Below, one piece after another: positions 37,061 through 45,660 of a stretch of 64,000 bases of DNA (the first letter of the stretch is position 1; the number at the start of each line of letters is the position of its first letter). The notes below the pieces were generated by a model. The model made no database searches, was not told the DNA's origin, and saw only the letters and a list, made by a program, of their open reading frames with translations. The stretch lies in assembly GCF_000745475.1 (NCBI RefSeq), contig NZ_JQJJ01000010.1, positions 124,001-188,000 of the forward strand. The letters are read 5' to 3'. Both the position numbers and the translations under genes were made by a program. This stretch comes from Allobosea sp. UNC402CLCol. GTDB lineage: Bacteria > Pseudomonadota > Alphaproteobacteria > Rhizobiales > Beijerinckiaceae.

Positions 37061-38143
37061 TCAGCCCTTCTTCTTCACCTTGTCGCGGTTGCGATAGCTC
37101 GCATTGCCCAGCCCTGTGCCGATGGTGAGCACGGCCCAATTCTCCACGTCCTGCATCGCCGGCATCTCGCTCAGCCCCTGGATGACGGCGTCGTTGTGCA
37201 TGACGATCTCGGTGTCGTGCTCGCCGATCCGGGGCACCAGTTCGCGCACGCTGGCGACGAGGTTGAAGCGGTTGCTCTCCCAGTTGCCCGGCAGGTTTTG
37301 GGCACCACGGTCGATGCTGCCGTCGGGCTCGATCAGGCCGGGGCAGCCGATGCCGATGAAGGGCGCGACCCGCAAGCCTTCCTTCTCGGCCTGCTCGATC
37401 TGTTCCTTGAGCATCCGGCCCAGACGTTTGATCGCCTCGTCGCGGCTCGTCTCTTCGTCGGCATGGCGCCAGAGCTCGGATTTCCAGACGCGGGCCTTGC
37501 CCAGATCGGGCGCCTTCTTCTGCCGGAGCTCGACGATGCCGGCGCGGATGTTGGAGCCGCCGATATCGACGGCGACGAGGCTGTCGAAAGCCTCGAAGAT
37601 CCATTTCGGCGCGAGATGCGCGCTGCCGACGAGCCCGGCCTCGTCCGGGTGGTGACGGATCGGGACGAGGTCGATGTCGCGGCCCTCCGTGCGCAGGATG
37701 ATGGCGGCGCGCGCGATGGCGAGCTCGCCGATGCGGCTCTCGCGAAAGCCGCCGCCCACGACGATGCGCTCGACCTCGGCCCAGTTCTTCAGCCGGGTGA
37801 AGCGGCGGATGACGAAGGCGAGCGACTGGGCGAAACCCTCGACCGCGCCGAGGACGAGGGCGGCCTCGGTGGCGTCGCCCTCCTTCAGCAGCGCATCGAG
37901 CTCCTTCTTGCTGATCTCGGCCGTCTTGCCCCGCAGCGGATCGTCGCCGTTCTTCTTCAGATGCTGCCGCAGCGCATCGAGATGCTCGACGAAGGCGCTG
38001 CGGCTCGCCTTGTCGCCGACGAAGCCGTCCTCGTCGCGGATTTCGAGATTGTAGCTGGTGACGATGACGGAAGGCAGCTCCGCCGCCCCGTGCGGACCCG
38101 TCGCGCCGGCACTGCGCGTCTTCTCTGCCGTTGCCCCAGCCAT
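37061..38143 (-). CDS. ROK-family (ASKHA) kinase-like protein with circularly permuted motif order
   Basis: In the 360-residue protein the ROK kinase motifs are complete but in an unusual order. The C-terminal ROK features come first: a helix pair, then VVGGGF (128-133, adenosine motif) and DEAGLVGSAHLA (167-178). The normal N-terminal features follow: DIGGSN (193-198, phosphate 1), GIGCPG (264-269), HND with the likely catalytic D318, and IGTGLGNA (341-348, phosphate 2) almost at the end. The ROK zinc motif CxCGxxGCxE and its GH are absent. So it looks like a circular permutation of a sugar-kinase fold; sugar specificity is unknown. The ATG at 38143 has AGGAG five bases upstream. The family as annotated in databases is simply ROK. 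Confidence 0.85.
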   Translation of the reverse strand: MAGATAEKTRSAGATGPHGAAELPSVIVTSYNLEIRDEDGFVGDKASRSAFVEHLDALRQHLKKNGDDPLRGKTAEISKKELDALLKEGDATEAALVLGAVEGFAQSLAFVIRRFTRLKNWAEVERIVVGGGFRESRIGELAIARAAIILRTEGRDIDLVPIRHHPDEAGLVGSAHLAPKWIFEAFDSLVAVDIGGSNIRAGIVELRQKKAPDLGKARVWKSELWRHADEETSRDEAIKRLGRMLKEQIEQAEKEGLRVAPFIGIGCPGLIEPDGSIDRGAQNLPGNWESNRFNLVASVRELVPRIGEHDTEIVMHNDAVIQGLSEMPAMQDVENWAVLTIGTGLGNASYRNRDKVKKKG

Positions 38144-38342
38144 ATGCACTCCTCTTGCGATCTCTCCGGAGGCAACACCGCGCCCGGCGCGAGGTTCCGG
38201 TGCGGGCCGGATGCGTCTTCCGCAGGCCGCGGCTGCGTCGGGGGCGCCTCCGGCCGGTTGACCGCGGCGGCGATCGCCGCTCCAACGAGGAGGGCAGCGA
38301 AGATCGCCGGTTTTTGGGGGCGAGAGTTTTGGGGGACGAGAT

Positions 38343-38819
38343 TTGGCGGATCTGATCTATCGCGCGGTCGTCATCGGCATCGGCGCGACCATCCTGTTCG
38401 ATCTCTGGGCGCAGTTCCTGCGGCTCTTCGGCATGCCGAAGCCGAACTGGGGGCCGCCGGGGCGCTGGTTCGCGCACCTGCTGCGCGGGCGCGTCGGGCA
38501 TGAGGATATCGGCAAGGCCGAGCCGGTCGCCAACGAGGTCGCGCTGGGCTGGCTCTTCCACTACCTCGTCGGCATCCTCTTCGCCGGCGTCGTGCTGGTG
38601 GTCTGGGGCATGGGCTGGGCGCGCAACCCGACCTTTCTGCCGGCGCTGATCGTCGGGCTCGCGACGGTGGGCTGCGGCTGGTTCATCCTGCAGCCGGGCA
38701 TGGGCATGGGCATCGCCGCCTCGAAGCGCCCGAACGCCAACCAGATCCGCCTGCTCAATATCGTCGGGCATACGGTCTTCGCCATCGGCCTCTACGGCAC
38801 GGCGCTGCTGATTCGTTGA
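38343..38819 (+). CDS. DUF2938 membrane protein
   Basis: The 158-residue protein has four predicted membrane helices (AVVIGIGATILFDLWAQFLRL, ALGWLFHYLVGILFAGVVLVVW, FLPALIVGLATVGCGWFIL and a C-terminal one). FDLWAQFLRLFG, HEDIGKAEPVANE and QPGMGMGIAASKRPN are the recognisable DUF2938 segments. The function is unknown. The start appears to be a TTG at 38343 preceded by GGGGGA; no ATG or GTG lies at the right place. It ends right before a perfect palindrome shared with the convergent acetyltransferase gene. Confidence 0.83.
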   Translation: MADLIYRAVVIGIGATILFDLWAQFLRLFGMPKPNWGPPGRWFAHLLRGRVGHEDIGKAEPVANEVALGWLFHYLVGILFAGVVLVVWGMGWARNPTFLPALIVGLATVGCGWFILQPGMGMGIAASKRPNANQIRLLNIVGHTVFAIGLYGTALLIR

Positions 38820-38825
38820 GGCACT

Positions 38826-38864
38826 GCGCCGTCATTCTCGGGTCAAGCCCGAGAATGACGGCGC
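38826..38864. terminator. Perfect 17-base inverted repeat, probable bidirectional terminator
   Basis: GCGCCGTCATTCTCGGG (38826-38842) and its exact reverse complement (38848-38864) flank a five-base loop. It sits between the ends of two convergent genes and includes the stop region of the acetyltransferase. It is the best-conserved copy of the dispersed GTCAT-CTCGGG/CCCGAG-ATGAC family in this window. Confidence 0.75.
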
Positions 38865-39622
38865 TAGTCCAGGATTCGCGTCTCGTAGGCGTAGAGCTGG
38901 CGGTAGCCGAGGCTGCGATAGAGGCTGATTGCGATGGCGTTGCTCTGCTCGACCTGCAGATAGGCGCTGTGGCAATCCATGGCGCCGGCCCAGCCCATCA
39001 ACCCGGCGACGATCCGGCGGCCCAGCCCCTTGCCGCGATGGGCGGGATCGACGCAGATCAGCCCGATCTCGGCCATGCCGCGCTCCGCCACCGCCATGCC
39101 GAAGGCGACAGGCTCGCCCTCGACCAGCCATGAGGCGAAGGCGGCGGGCAGGCGGACCTTCTCGACGATGGCCGCCAGATTGCCCGCATGCGTCTTCAGG
39201 CCGCTTTGGCGCGCAGCGACGCCGGCGATCCATTCCAGCTCGGGCCGGGCCTCGATCTGGAGCTCCGCCTCTTCGGAGACCGGGAGCCCGGCGAGCGGCG
39301 CGATCATGCCGAAAGAGGCGTCCTTGACCCTGTAACCGCGTGCCAGTACGGCCGCGCGGGTCGCCTCGGCGACGAGCGGGGTCAGCCGGATCGTGGGCGG
39401 CAAACCGTCGGCGCGGTAGAGCTCCTCGAGCATGTCGAGCATGGCATCGTCGAGCTCGGCGCCATAGGCGAGCGGCGTCGCCGAGTTGGCGCGGCCGGAA
39501 TAGCCATTGGCGAAGCGCAGCACCCAGTCGCCGAGGACGAGCGTCGACAAGGCCGGCCAGGCATTGATGATCCGCCGCTCGCATTCCAGCGCGAGCCGGC
39601 TGTCCTCGTTCGTCGTCAGCAT
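38864..39622 (-). CDS. GNAT family N-acetyltransferase
   Basis: The 252-residue protein is made of two parts: an N-terminal region (ALECERRIINAWPALSTLVLGDWVLRFANGYSGRANS) typical of a GNAT subgroup, and a C-terminal acetyltransferase core with the CoA motif EIGLICVDPAHRGKGLGRRI (R-G-K-G-L-G) and YLQVEQSNAIAISLYRSLGY. The substrate is unknown. I prefer the ATG at 39622 over 39625: GGAGG lies six bases from the former and only three from the latter. Either way it overlaps the stop of the cupin gene, so the two are translationally coupled. Confidence 0.87.
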   Translation of the reverse strand: MLTTNEDSRLALECERRIINAWPALSTLVLGDWVLRFANGYSGRANSATPLAYGAELDDAMLDMLEELYRADGLPPTIRLTPLVAEATRAAVLARGYRVKDASFGMIAPLAGLPVSEEAELQIEARPELEWIAGVAARQSGLKTHAGNLAAIVEKVRLPAAFASWLVEGEPVAFGMAVAERGMAEIGLICVDPAHRGKGLGRRIVAGLMGWAGAMDCHSAYLQVEQSNAIAISLYRSLGYRQLYAYETRILD

Positions 39623-40086
39623 CATGCTCCTCCAGCCGGCTTGCGTGGCGTCGGCCGCCAGCCCGGCGGCGCCATCTCGAATCCCGAAAACGCGAAGCCC
39701 GGCGCGACCGTGCAGCCCACCAGCGTCCAGGCGCCGAGCGAGGTCGCGCTCTGCCACCAGCCGGCCGGCACCACGAATTGCGGGCGCTGGCCGGCAGCGA
39801 GATCGGTGCCGAGATGATGGGCCGAGGCGTCGTGGCCATTGGGCGAGACGGTGATGACCAGCGGCGCGCCAGCATAATGGTGCCAGATCTCGGCGGCATC
39901 GACGCGGTGCCATTCCGAGGTTTCGCCGGTGTCGAGCAGATAGTAGATCGCGGTCGAATGGCCGCGCCCTTCCGGGCCTTCCGCATCGCGGAAGGTCTCG
40001 CGGTAATGCCCGCCTTCGGGATGGGGCTTGAGGTCGAGCAGGCGGATCACCTCCGCCGCCGTCAGCCCTTCGAGGCGATGCGGCAT
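39622..40086 (-). CDS. Cupin-fold DUF985 protein
   Basis: The 154-residue cytosolic protein is a single beta-barrel. It has EVIRLLDLKPHPEGGHYRETF at the start, TAIYYLLDTGETSEWHRVDAAEIWHHY in the middle (a conserved S-x-W-H-R and W-H-H-Y) and VAPGFAFSGFEMA at the end, which are DUF985 hallmarks. Structures of relatives show a cupin; the reaction is not established. It lies two bases downstream of gloB and overlaps the acetyltransferase gene, making a three-gene operon gloB-cupin-GNAT. Confidence 0.9.
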   Translation of the reverse strand: MPHRLEGLTAAEVIRLLDLKPHPEGGHYRETFRDAEGPEGRGHSTAIYYLLDTGETSEWHRVDAAEIWHHYAGAPLVITVSPNGHDASAHHLGTDLAAGQRPQFVVPAGWWQSATSLGAWTLVGCTVAPGFAFSGFEMAPPGWRPTPRKPAGGA

Positions 40087-40088
40087 GG

Positions 40089-40853
40089 TCAGAACTTGTT
40101 CTTGGCTTCGCGGAGCGCCGCGAAGACCTGGGAAGCCGGCTTTCCGGCGAGATGGACGGCGGCCGCCAGCGTGGGCTCGCCGGCGCGGAAGAAGGGGTTC
40201 GTCGCCTGTTCCTCGGCGATGGTGGTCAGCGCCCAGAAGCGGCCTTCGGCCTTGGCTGTCCCGGCCTCGGCGAAACGCGCGGCGAGCGCCGCGTTCGTCG
40301 GATCGACCGAGCGGGCGAAGCGGGCATTGGCGAGCGTGTAGTCATGGCCGGTGACGAGCCGGATGTCGCCGGGCAGCGCCATGATGCGCGAGAGCGAGGT
40401 CCACATCCGCTCCATCTGGCCGGGCTGGACCCGGCCGCAGCCCATGACGAAGACGACGTCGCCGACCAGCGCGATCTTGCTGCCCAGGCCGATATAGCTG
40501 AGATGGCCGTCGGAATGGCCGGGCGTGTGCCAGATCTCGAAGCGCTCGCCCGCCAGAGCCACGCTGTCGCCTTCGCCGATCACGCGGTCGAGCGGGGCGG
40601 ATGTGCGGGCATCGGCCGGGCCGACGACGGTCGCGCCCGTCGCCTGCTTCACCTCGGCGACGCCTTGCGTATGGTCGTGATGGGCATGGGTGATGAAGAT
40701 GTCGCTGATCGTCCAGCCCTTGGCCCTGGCGGCGGCGAGCATCTCGCCGGCATCGGGCACGTCCACCGCCGCGCAGGCACCTGTCGCGGGGTCGTGGAGC
40801 AGGGCGCCCGCATTGTCGCTGAGCGTGCGGAAGACATGGAGGTCGAGCGGCAT
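40089..40853 (-). CDS. gloB: Hydroxyacylglutathione hydrolase (glyoxalase II)
   Basis: The 254-residue metallo-beta-lactamase-fold enzyme has the metal motif THAHHDHTQG (T-H-x-H-x-D-H) near residues 55-62, followed by HTPGHSDGHLSYIG, GDVVFVMGCGR and GHDYTLANARFA, the last being characteristic of GloB. It hydrolyses S-lactoylglutathione to lactate and glutathione in methylglyoxal detoxification. The ATG at 40853 has AGGAGT eight bases upstream and gives the family length; the longer frame adds a non-homologous leader. It is divergent from the methyltransferase gene. Confidence 0.92.
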   Translation of the reverse strand: MPLDLHVFRTLSDNAGALLHDPATGACAAVDVPDAGEMLAAARAKGWTISDIFITHAHHDHTQGVAEVKQATGATVVGPADARTSAPLDRVIGEGDSVALAGERFEIWHTPGHSDGHLSYIGLGSKIALVGDVVFVMGCGRVQPGQMERMWTSLSRIMALPGDIRLVTGHDYTLANARFARSVDPTNAALAARFAEAGTAKAEGRFWALTTIAEEQATNPFFRAGEPTLAAAVHLAGKPASQVFAALREAKNKF

Positions 40854-40996
40854 GGCGGACTCCTGCGAGTGCGAACGGACGCCCTGCATGGGCCAAGGCC
40901 GCTTGTCGATCAACCCACCGGGCGCGCAGTGTCGTCGTGCAGTTGCTGCGGAAGCCGCCCTTGCGTTCGCGCGCGCGGCGTTCCATCTCAGGCGCC

Positions 40997-41794
40997 ATGC
41001 CTCTCGACGTCGTCGACCTGCGCGCCTTCTACGCCAGCCCGCTCGGGCATGTGGCGCGACGCTTCATCGGCCGGGCCATGCTGCGCTTCTGGCCGGATTG
41101 CGACCGCCAGCGGCTGCTGGGGCTCGGCTTCTCCACGCCCTATCTCTCCGTGCTCGGCATCGAGGCCGAACGCGCCATCGCCTTCATGCCGGCGGCGCAA
41201 GGCGTGGTGAACTGGCCCTCGCCGGGGCTTTCCGCCTCGGCGCTGGTCGAGCCGACCCTGCTGCCGCTGCCGACCGCCTCGATCGACCGGGTCGTGCTCG
41301 TCCATGCGCTGGAGGAGACCGAAAGCCCCGACGACCTGCTGGAAGAGGTTTCGCGCGTGCTCAATCCCGGCGGGCGGATGATCCTGGTGGTGCCCAACCG
41401 GCGCGGCCTCTGGGCGCGCATGGACGGCACGCCCTTCGGGCAGGGCCGTCCGTTCAGCCGCCGCCAGCTCTCGGCGCTGATGCGCGCCGCCGAATTCTCG
41501 CCCGAGCACTGGGCTGAGGTGCTCTATGTGCCGCCGCTGCAGCGGCGGATCCTGATGCGTTCGGCCTATGCCTGGGAGCAGATCGGGCTCGGGCTGTCGC
41601 TGCCCTTCGCCGGGGTCCATGTCATCGACGCGACCAAGCAGTTCTACCGGCGCGCGCCGCTGCGCGCGACGCGGCGCAGCTTCGCGCTCAGGCCCATCCT
41701 GCTGCCGCAGCCCGCGCCGACGCCGCGCGCCGCGAAGCCTTCCGGCAGCGCGGGACTGGAATTCCCGTCACCTCGAAAACCCCATGCGGGTTGA
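40997..41794 (+). CDS. Class I SAM-dependent methyltransferase
   Basis: The 265-residue protein contains a methyltransferase type 11-like core: DVVDLRAFYASPLGHVARR at the N-terminus, a degenerate glycine-rich SAM region (LLGLGFSTPYLSVLG), LPLPTASIDRVVLVHALEET (motif II) and LNPGGRMILVVPNRRGLWAR (motif III). The substrate is unknown. Divergent pairing with gloB, as here, is frequent in Rhizobiales, but no functional link is established. The ATG at 40997 begins the conserved part; residues before it in the open frame are basic and not conserved-looking. Confidence 0.88.
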   Translation: MPLDVVDLRAFYASPLGHVARRFIGRAMLRFWPDCDRQRLLGLGFSTPYLSVLGIEAERAIAFMPAAQGVVNWPSPGLSASALVEPTLLPLPTASIDRVVLVHALEETESPDDLLEEVSRVLNPGGRMILVVPNRRGLWARMDGTPFGQGRPFSRRQLSALMRAAEFSPEHWAEVLYVPPLQRRILMRSAYAWEQIGLGLSLPFAGVHVIDATKQFYRRAPLRATRRSFALRPILLPQPAPTPRAAKPSGSAGLEFPSPRKPHAG

Positions 41795-41899
41795 CAATTT
41801 CGCCGGGTCGCGGACATGGTCCGCCGCCTTTCGAGCCCCGGTTTCATGCGAAACCGCCGATCCGTGCCGAACCCGGCGCGGAAGCTGAACTGGATCACG

Positions 41900-42853
41900 A
41901 TGCGTAGCTATCTGGATTTCGAGAAACCGGTCGCCGAGCTCGAGGCGAAGTCGGACGAGTTGCGGGCTCTCGAGGCGCGTGGCGACGGCATCTCGTTGTC
42001 GGAAGAGATCGGCAAGCTCGACGCCAAGGCGAACCAGGCGCTCAAGGAAATCTATGCGGCGCTGACGCCCTGGCAGAAGACGCTGGTGGCGCGCCATCCG
42101 CAGCGGCCGCATTTCAAGGATTACTGCGCCGCGCTGATCGAGGAGTTCACGCCGCTCGCGGGCGATCGCGCCTTTGGGGAAGACGAGGCGATCGTCGGCG
42201 GCTTCGGCCGCTTCCGCGGCGAGGCGGTCTGCGTCATCGGCCAGGAGAAGGGCGATTCGACCGAGACCCGCATCCGGCACAATTTCGGCATGCCGAAGCC
42301 CGAGGGCTATCGCAAAGCGGTGCGGCTCGTCGAGATGGCCGGCCGCTTCGGCCTGCCGGTGCTGAGCTTCGTCGACACCGCCGGCGCCTATCCGGGCATC
42401 GATGCCGAGGAGCGCGGCCAGGCCGAGGCCATCGCCCGCTCGACGGAAGCCTGGCTCGGCCTGCCCACAGCCAGCGTCGCGCTGGTGATCGGCGAGGGCG
42501 GTTCGGGCGGGGCGATCGCGATCGCGGCGGCGAGCCGCGTGCTGATGCTCGAGCATGCGATCTATTCGGTGATCTCGCCGGAAGGCGCGGCCTCGATCCT
42601 CTGGCGCGACACGGCGCGCGCGCAGGACGCCGCCACCGGCATGAAGATCACGGCGCAGGACCTGCTCAGGTTCGGCGTCATCGACGGAATCGTCTCTGAG
42701 CCGACCGGCGGCGCCCACCGCGACAAGCAGGCGGCGATGACGCGGGCGGGGGACGCCATCGCGGCGGCGCTCGCCGATTTCGCCGGCCTCGACGGCGCCG
42801 CGATCGTCGACAAGCGGGCGGAAAAATTCCTCGGGATCGGGCGCCATCTCTGA
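41900..42853 (+). CDS. accA: Acetyl-CoA carboxylase carboxyltransferase subunit alpha
   Basis: The 317-residue subunit works with AccD to transfer carboxyl from biotin to acetyl-CoA, making malonyl-CoA for fatty acid synthesis. Landmarks are YLDFEKPVAELEAK, HPQRPHFKDYC, RIRHNFGMPKPEGYRKA, SFVDTAGAYPGIDAEERGQ and IGEGGSGGAIAIAAA; the double-glycine loops line the CoA site. The length matches the family. The ATG at 41900 is the normal family start; the frame upstream is short and unrelated. The downstream L,D-transpeptidase gene is a common neighbour in Rhizobiales. Confidence 0.96.
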   Translation: MRSYLDFEKPVAELEAKSDELRALEARGDGISLSEEIGKLDAKANQALKEIYAALTPWQKTLVARHPQRPHFKDYCAALIEEFTPLAGDRAFGEDEAIVGGFGRFRGEAVCVIGQEKGDSTETRIRHNFGMPKPEGYRKAVRLVEMAGRFGLPVLSFVDTAGAYPGIDAEERGQAEAIARSTEAWLGLPTASVALVIGEGGSGGAIAIAAASRVLMLEHAIYSVISPEGAASILWRDTARAQDAATGMKITAQDLLRFGVIDGIVSEPTGGAHRDKQAAMTRAGDAIAAALADFAGLDGAAIVDKRAEKFLGIGRHL

Positions 42854-43040
42854 AAGCGTTGATTTCGCGCCTGCGAAACGGCGGCGTCTTTACCGGGCAT
42901 TGACCATGTGGCCAGACTCAGGGAGCCTATGGTAAGGAACCCTCAAGGCTAACGCTTCTAAAACAGGACGACGGCACAATTTAGCCGTCTTGCGAAGTCA
43001 CAGGTCGCGCCCCGGCCTGCCGTTCGATGGGATTGACGAC

Positions 43041-44477
43041 GTGGCACTGAAGCAACTCGCGCTCGTGGCTTTTGTTGCATTGACCCTGGCGGCTTGCGAG
43101 GAAGAGCGTTATCGCGGCGCCGGTCGGCACAACATCCCGATTCCGTCGGCGACCTATGCGCTGATGTCCGAGAAGGGCATGAGCAAGGACCAGCCGATCC
43201 TGATCCGCTCCTACAAGAAGGAGTCGGAGCTCGAGGTCTGGAAGCGCAAGGCCGATGGCCGCTACGCCCTGCTCAAGACTTTTCCCATGTGCCGCTGGTC
43301 GGGCCAGCTCGGCCCGAAGGTGCGCGAGGGCGACCGCATGGCGCCGGAGGGCTTCTACGCCATCGCGCCGCAGCAGATGAACCCGAACTCGTCCTATTAC
43401 GTCTCGTTCAACATGGGCTATCCCAACGCCTATGACCGGGCCCATGGCCGCACCGGCGCGCATCTGATGGTGCATGGCGCCTGCTCCTCGGCCGGCTGCT
43501 ACTCGATGACGGATGACCAGATCGGCGAGATCTACGCGCTGGTGCGCGAGGCGCAGAACGCCGGCCAGAAGGCCGTGCAGATGCAGGCCTTCCCCTTCCG
43601 CATGACGGCGAAGAACCTCGCCCAGCACCGGCTCGATCCGAACATCGCCTTCTGGAAGAACCTGAAGGAAGGCTCGGACTATTTCGAAGTCGTGAAGGAC
43701 GAGCCGGCGGTGTCCGTCGTCGGCGGCCGCTATGTCTTCAATGGCGGCTCGGAGCCGGCCGAGGTTGCCGCGAAGGAACGCCAGGACGCGGTCGAGGTCG
43801 CTGCCCTCGTCGCCAAGGGCACGCCGGCGATCCGACTCGTCTATGACGACGGCGACCAGCATAATTCGTTCAAGCAGGCGCTGATGGCCGGCGGCGCCGA
43901 TGCGCTCAACCGCAGGGCGTCCTGGGCGTCGCGGGATGTCGGCATCAGCCGCGAGGATGCGCTGGCCTCGGGGCCGAGCGTGGTCGTGCTCGACGACAAG
44001 GGCAGGGCGAAAGGCACGGCGCGCGCCGCTTCGGCGGATGACGGCGCGGTGATGGCTGCGGTTGCCGCCGCCGCGCCGGCCGAGGTTGCCAAGCCCGAGC
44101 CCAGCAAGCCCGAACCGGCAAAGGCCGAGACCAAGCCGTTCACCGCCCCGGCGACGACCCAGCTCGCGCGGATCCAGCCCGGCAAGGCCGAGCAGGCGCC
44201 AGTGCTGGCCAGCACCACCTCGGTGCCGGTGGCCGCGCCGGCCGAGGAGAGCAAGCCCTTCCTGCAGCGCGCGCTGAGCTTCATGCCGACATTCGGCGGC
44301 TCCTCCAGCACGAGCGGGCAGAGCACCGCTGCGGTGGAAGTGCCGGTCGAGGTCACCGTGCCGGCAAATCCGACCAATATCCGCGCCCCGCTGCCGCCGC
44401 GACGGGCGACGAACCTGCGCACCAGCAGCCTGGACCAGTCGCCGGCCGCCTATGCCAGCCAGCCGGTCACGCGCTGA
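43041..44477 (+). CDS. YafK-type L,D-transpeptidase lipoprotein with a long disordered C-terminal region
   Basis: The 478-residue envelope protein starts at a GTG with a lipoprotein signal ending LAAC (Cys19). The catalytic YkuD/YafK domain spans about 50-240, with H145-G (MVHG) and the nucleophile C153 in SSAGCYSMTDDQ. It would form or cleave 3-3 or anchor-protein links in peptidoglycan; relatives of YafK (DpaA) remove Braun lipoprotein from peptidoglycan, so hydrolysis is also possible. About 200 C-terminal residues are Pro/Ala/Lys-rich and low in complexity. The signal argues for the GTG over the upstream start at 42990. Confidence 0.87.
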   Translation: MALKQLALVAFVALTLAACEEERYRGAGRHNIPIPSATYALMSEKGMSKDQPILIRSYKKESELEVWKRKADGRYALLKTFPMCRWSGQLGPKVREGDRMAPEGFYAIAPQQMNPNSSYYVSFNMGYPNAYDRAHGRTGAHLMVHGACSSAGCYSMTDDQIGEIYALVREAQNAGQKAVQMQAFPFRMTAKNLAQHRLDPNIAFWKNLKEGSDYFEVVKDEPAVSVVGGRYVFNGGSEPAEVAAKERQDAVEVAALVAKGTPAIRLVYDDGDQHNSFKQALMAGGADALNRRASWASRDVGISREDALASGPSVVVLDDKGRAKGTARAASADDGAVMAAVAAAAPAEVAKPEPSKPEPAKAETKPFTAPATTQLARIQPGKAEQAPVLASTTSVPVAAPAEESKPFLQRALSFMPTFGGSSSTSGQSTAAVEVPVEVTVPANPTNIRAPLPPRRATNLRTSSLDQSPAAYASQPVTR

Positions 44478-44561
44478 TCGCGGTCGTTTCCGGCGTTTTG
44501 GGTATGTGACGGAACTGCAACAGTTCCCGATCAAATGATCTGAGCCTGTTTTGCAGGCGCG

Positions 44562-44585
44562 AAGGCCCCCGTTTCGGGGGCTTTT
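44562..44585 (+). terminator. Intrinsic terminator after the L,D-transpeptidase gene
   Basis: GCCCCCG-TTT-CGGGGGC (44565-44581) is a perfect 7-base-pair hairpin followed by TTTT. It lies about 85 bases beyond the stop codon. Confidence 0.85.
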
Positions 44586-44693
44586 GCTTATTTGGCGGGC
44601 AGGCTGCCGAAAAGCTCGTCTTGCCGAAAATCCCCCGTGCCCTGCTTGATTGTGGCGAAAGCGCGACCAAGGCGCGGTGAGGGGTGCTGGGCG

Positions 44694-45605
44694 ATGGTTC
44701 TGGATCTTTTTCGGTCTTCGGTGTTGGGATTTGGCATTTCGACCGTCTTGGCGGCCGGTGCGCTCGCTTCGGACCTGCCCAGCAAGAAAGGGGCGCCGCC
44801 CGCTCCGGTCGTGCCGGCGATCACCTGGTTCGACATCGCGGTCAATGTGAAGGGCCAGACCGACTATAATTTCCGCGGTATCTCGCAGACCGATCGCAGG
44901 CCGGGCTTCGGCGCCGGCGCCGAGCTGCAGGTCTACAACAATCTGTTCTATGCCGGCATCTACGGCTCCAGCGTCGATCTGGCGACCAAGCCGAGCGCGG
45001 AAGTCGACTTCTACGGCGGCATCCGTCCGAAGTTCGGCGATCTCGCCTTCGATTTCGGCGTGATGCAGTACTACTATCCGCGCGAAAAGCAGCTGATCGA
45101 CTTCGCCGGCACCTACTGGACGCCGAAGAACACCGATTACACCGAGGTTTATGGCAAGGTGTCCTACACCTTCGCCGAGAGCCTCACGCTCGGCGCGAAC
45201 GTCTTCTACGCCTGGGATTGGCTCGGCACCGGCGCCGACGGCACCTATGCCTCGGTCACGGCGAAATACGCCCTGCCCTTCCTCGAAGGGCTGTCGGTCT
45301 CGGGCGAGCTCGGCCATTACTGGCTCGGCAGGACCAATCTGGCGATCTGGTCGACCAATCCGCCGACCAACCTGCCCGACTACACCTACTGGAACGCCGG
45401 CGTCTCCTACACCTGGAAGAACGTCACGGCGGATCTGCGCTACCACGACACGACGCTGTCGAAGACCGAGTGCTTCGCGCTGACCGCCGATCCGAGCGGG
45501 ATCTACTCGGGCAGCGGCCGCTCGAAATGGTGCGGCGCCGCCGTGGTCGGCACGCTCTCCTTCGACATCACGGCCAGCAGCCTCGGCATCTTCGCACAGC
45601 AGTAA
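44694..45605 (+). CDS. TorF-family putative porin
   Basis: The 303-residue outer-membrane beta-barrel has a signal peptide (VLGFGISTVLAAGALAS) and belongs to the family defined by TIGR02001. It has many alternating aromatic strands: VNVKGQTDYNFRGISQTDRR near the mature N-terminus, GGIRPKFGDLAFDFGVMQYY, and a closing strand VVGTLSFDITASSLGIFAQQ. It probably forms a diffusion channel; the substrate is unknown. The start is the ATG at 44694 after GAGGGG. It ends at a strong terminator shared with marR, so it forms its own unit. Confidence 0.88.
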   Translation: MVLDLFRSSVLGFGISTVLAAGALASDLPSKKGAPPAPVVPAITWFDIAVNVKGQTDYNFRGISQTDRRPGFGAGAELQVYNNLFYAGIYGSSVDLATKPSAEVDFYGGIRPKFGDLAFDFGVMQYYYPREKQLIDFAGTYWTPKNTDYTEVYGKVSYTFAESLTLGANVFYAWDWLGTGADGTYASVTAKYALPFLEGLSVSGELGHYWLGRTNLAIWSTNPPTNLPDYTYWNAGVSYTWKNVTADLRYHDTTLSKTECFALTADPSGIYSGSGRSKWCGAAVVGTLSFDITASSLGIFAQQ

Positions 45606-45629
45606 GCCGGGCTCTCATTGTCCATCGCG

Positions 45630-45657
45630 AAGGGCCGCCCGTTCGGGCGGCCCTTTT
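45630..45657. terminator. Bidirectional terminator between the porin and marR
   Basis: AAGGGCCGCCCG (45630-45641) pairs with CGGGCGGCCCTT (45644-45655) and is followed by T residues. Its reverse strand also starts with A-rich sequence, so it can end both convergent genes. Confidence 0.85.
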
Positions 45658-45660
45658 GCG

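Noticed and set aside
42970..42989. A GACGGC/GCCGTC hairpin between accA and the L,D-transpeptidase gene as a terminator
   Set aside because: The stem is only six base pairs with an eight-base loop and no T-run follows it, so it is not supported as a terminator.
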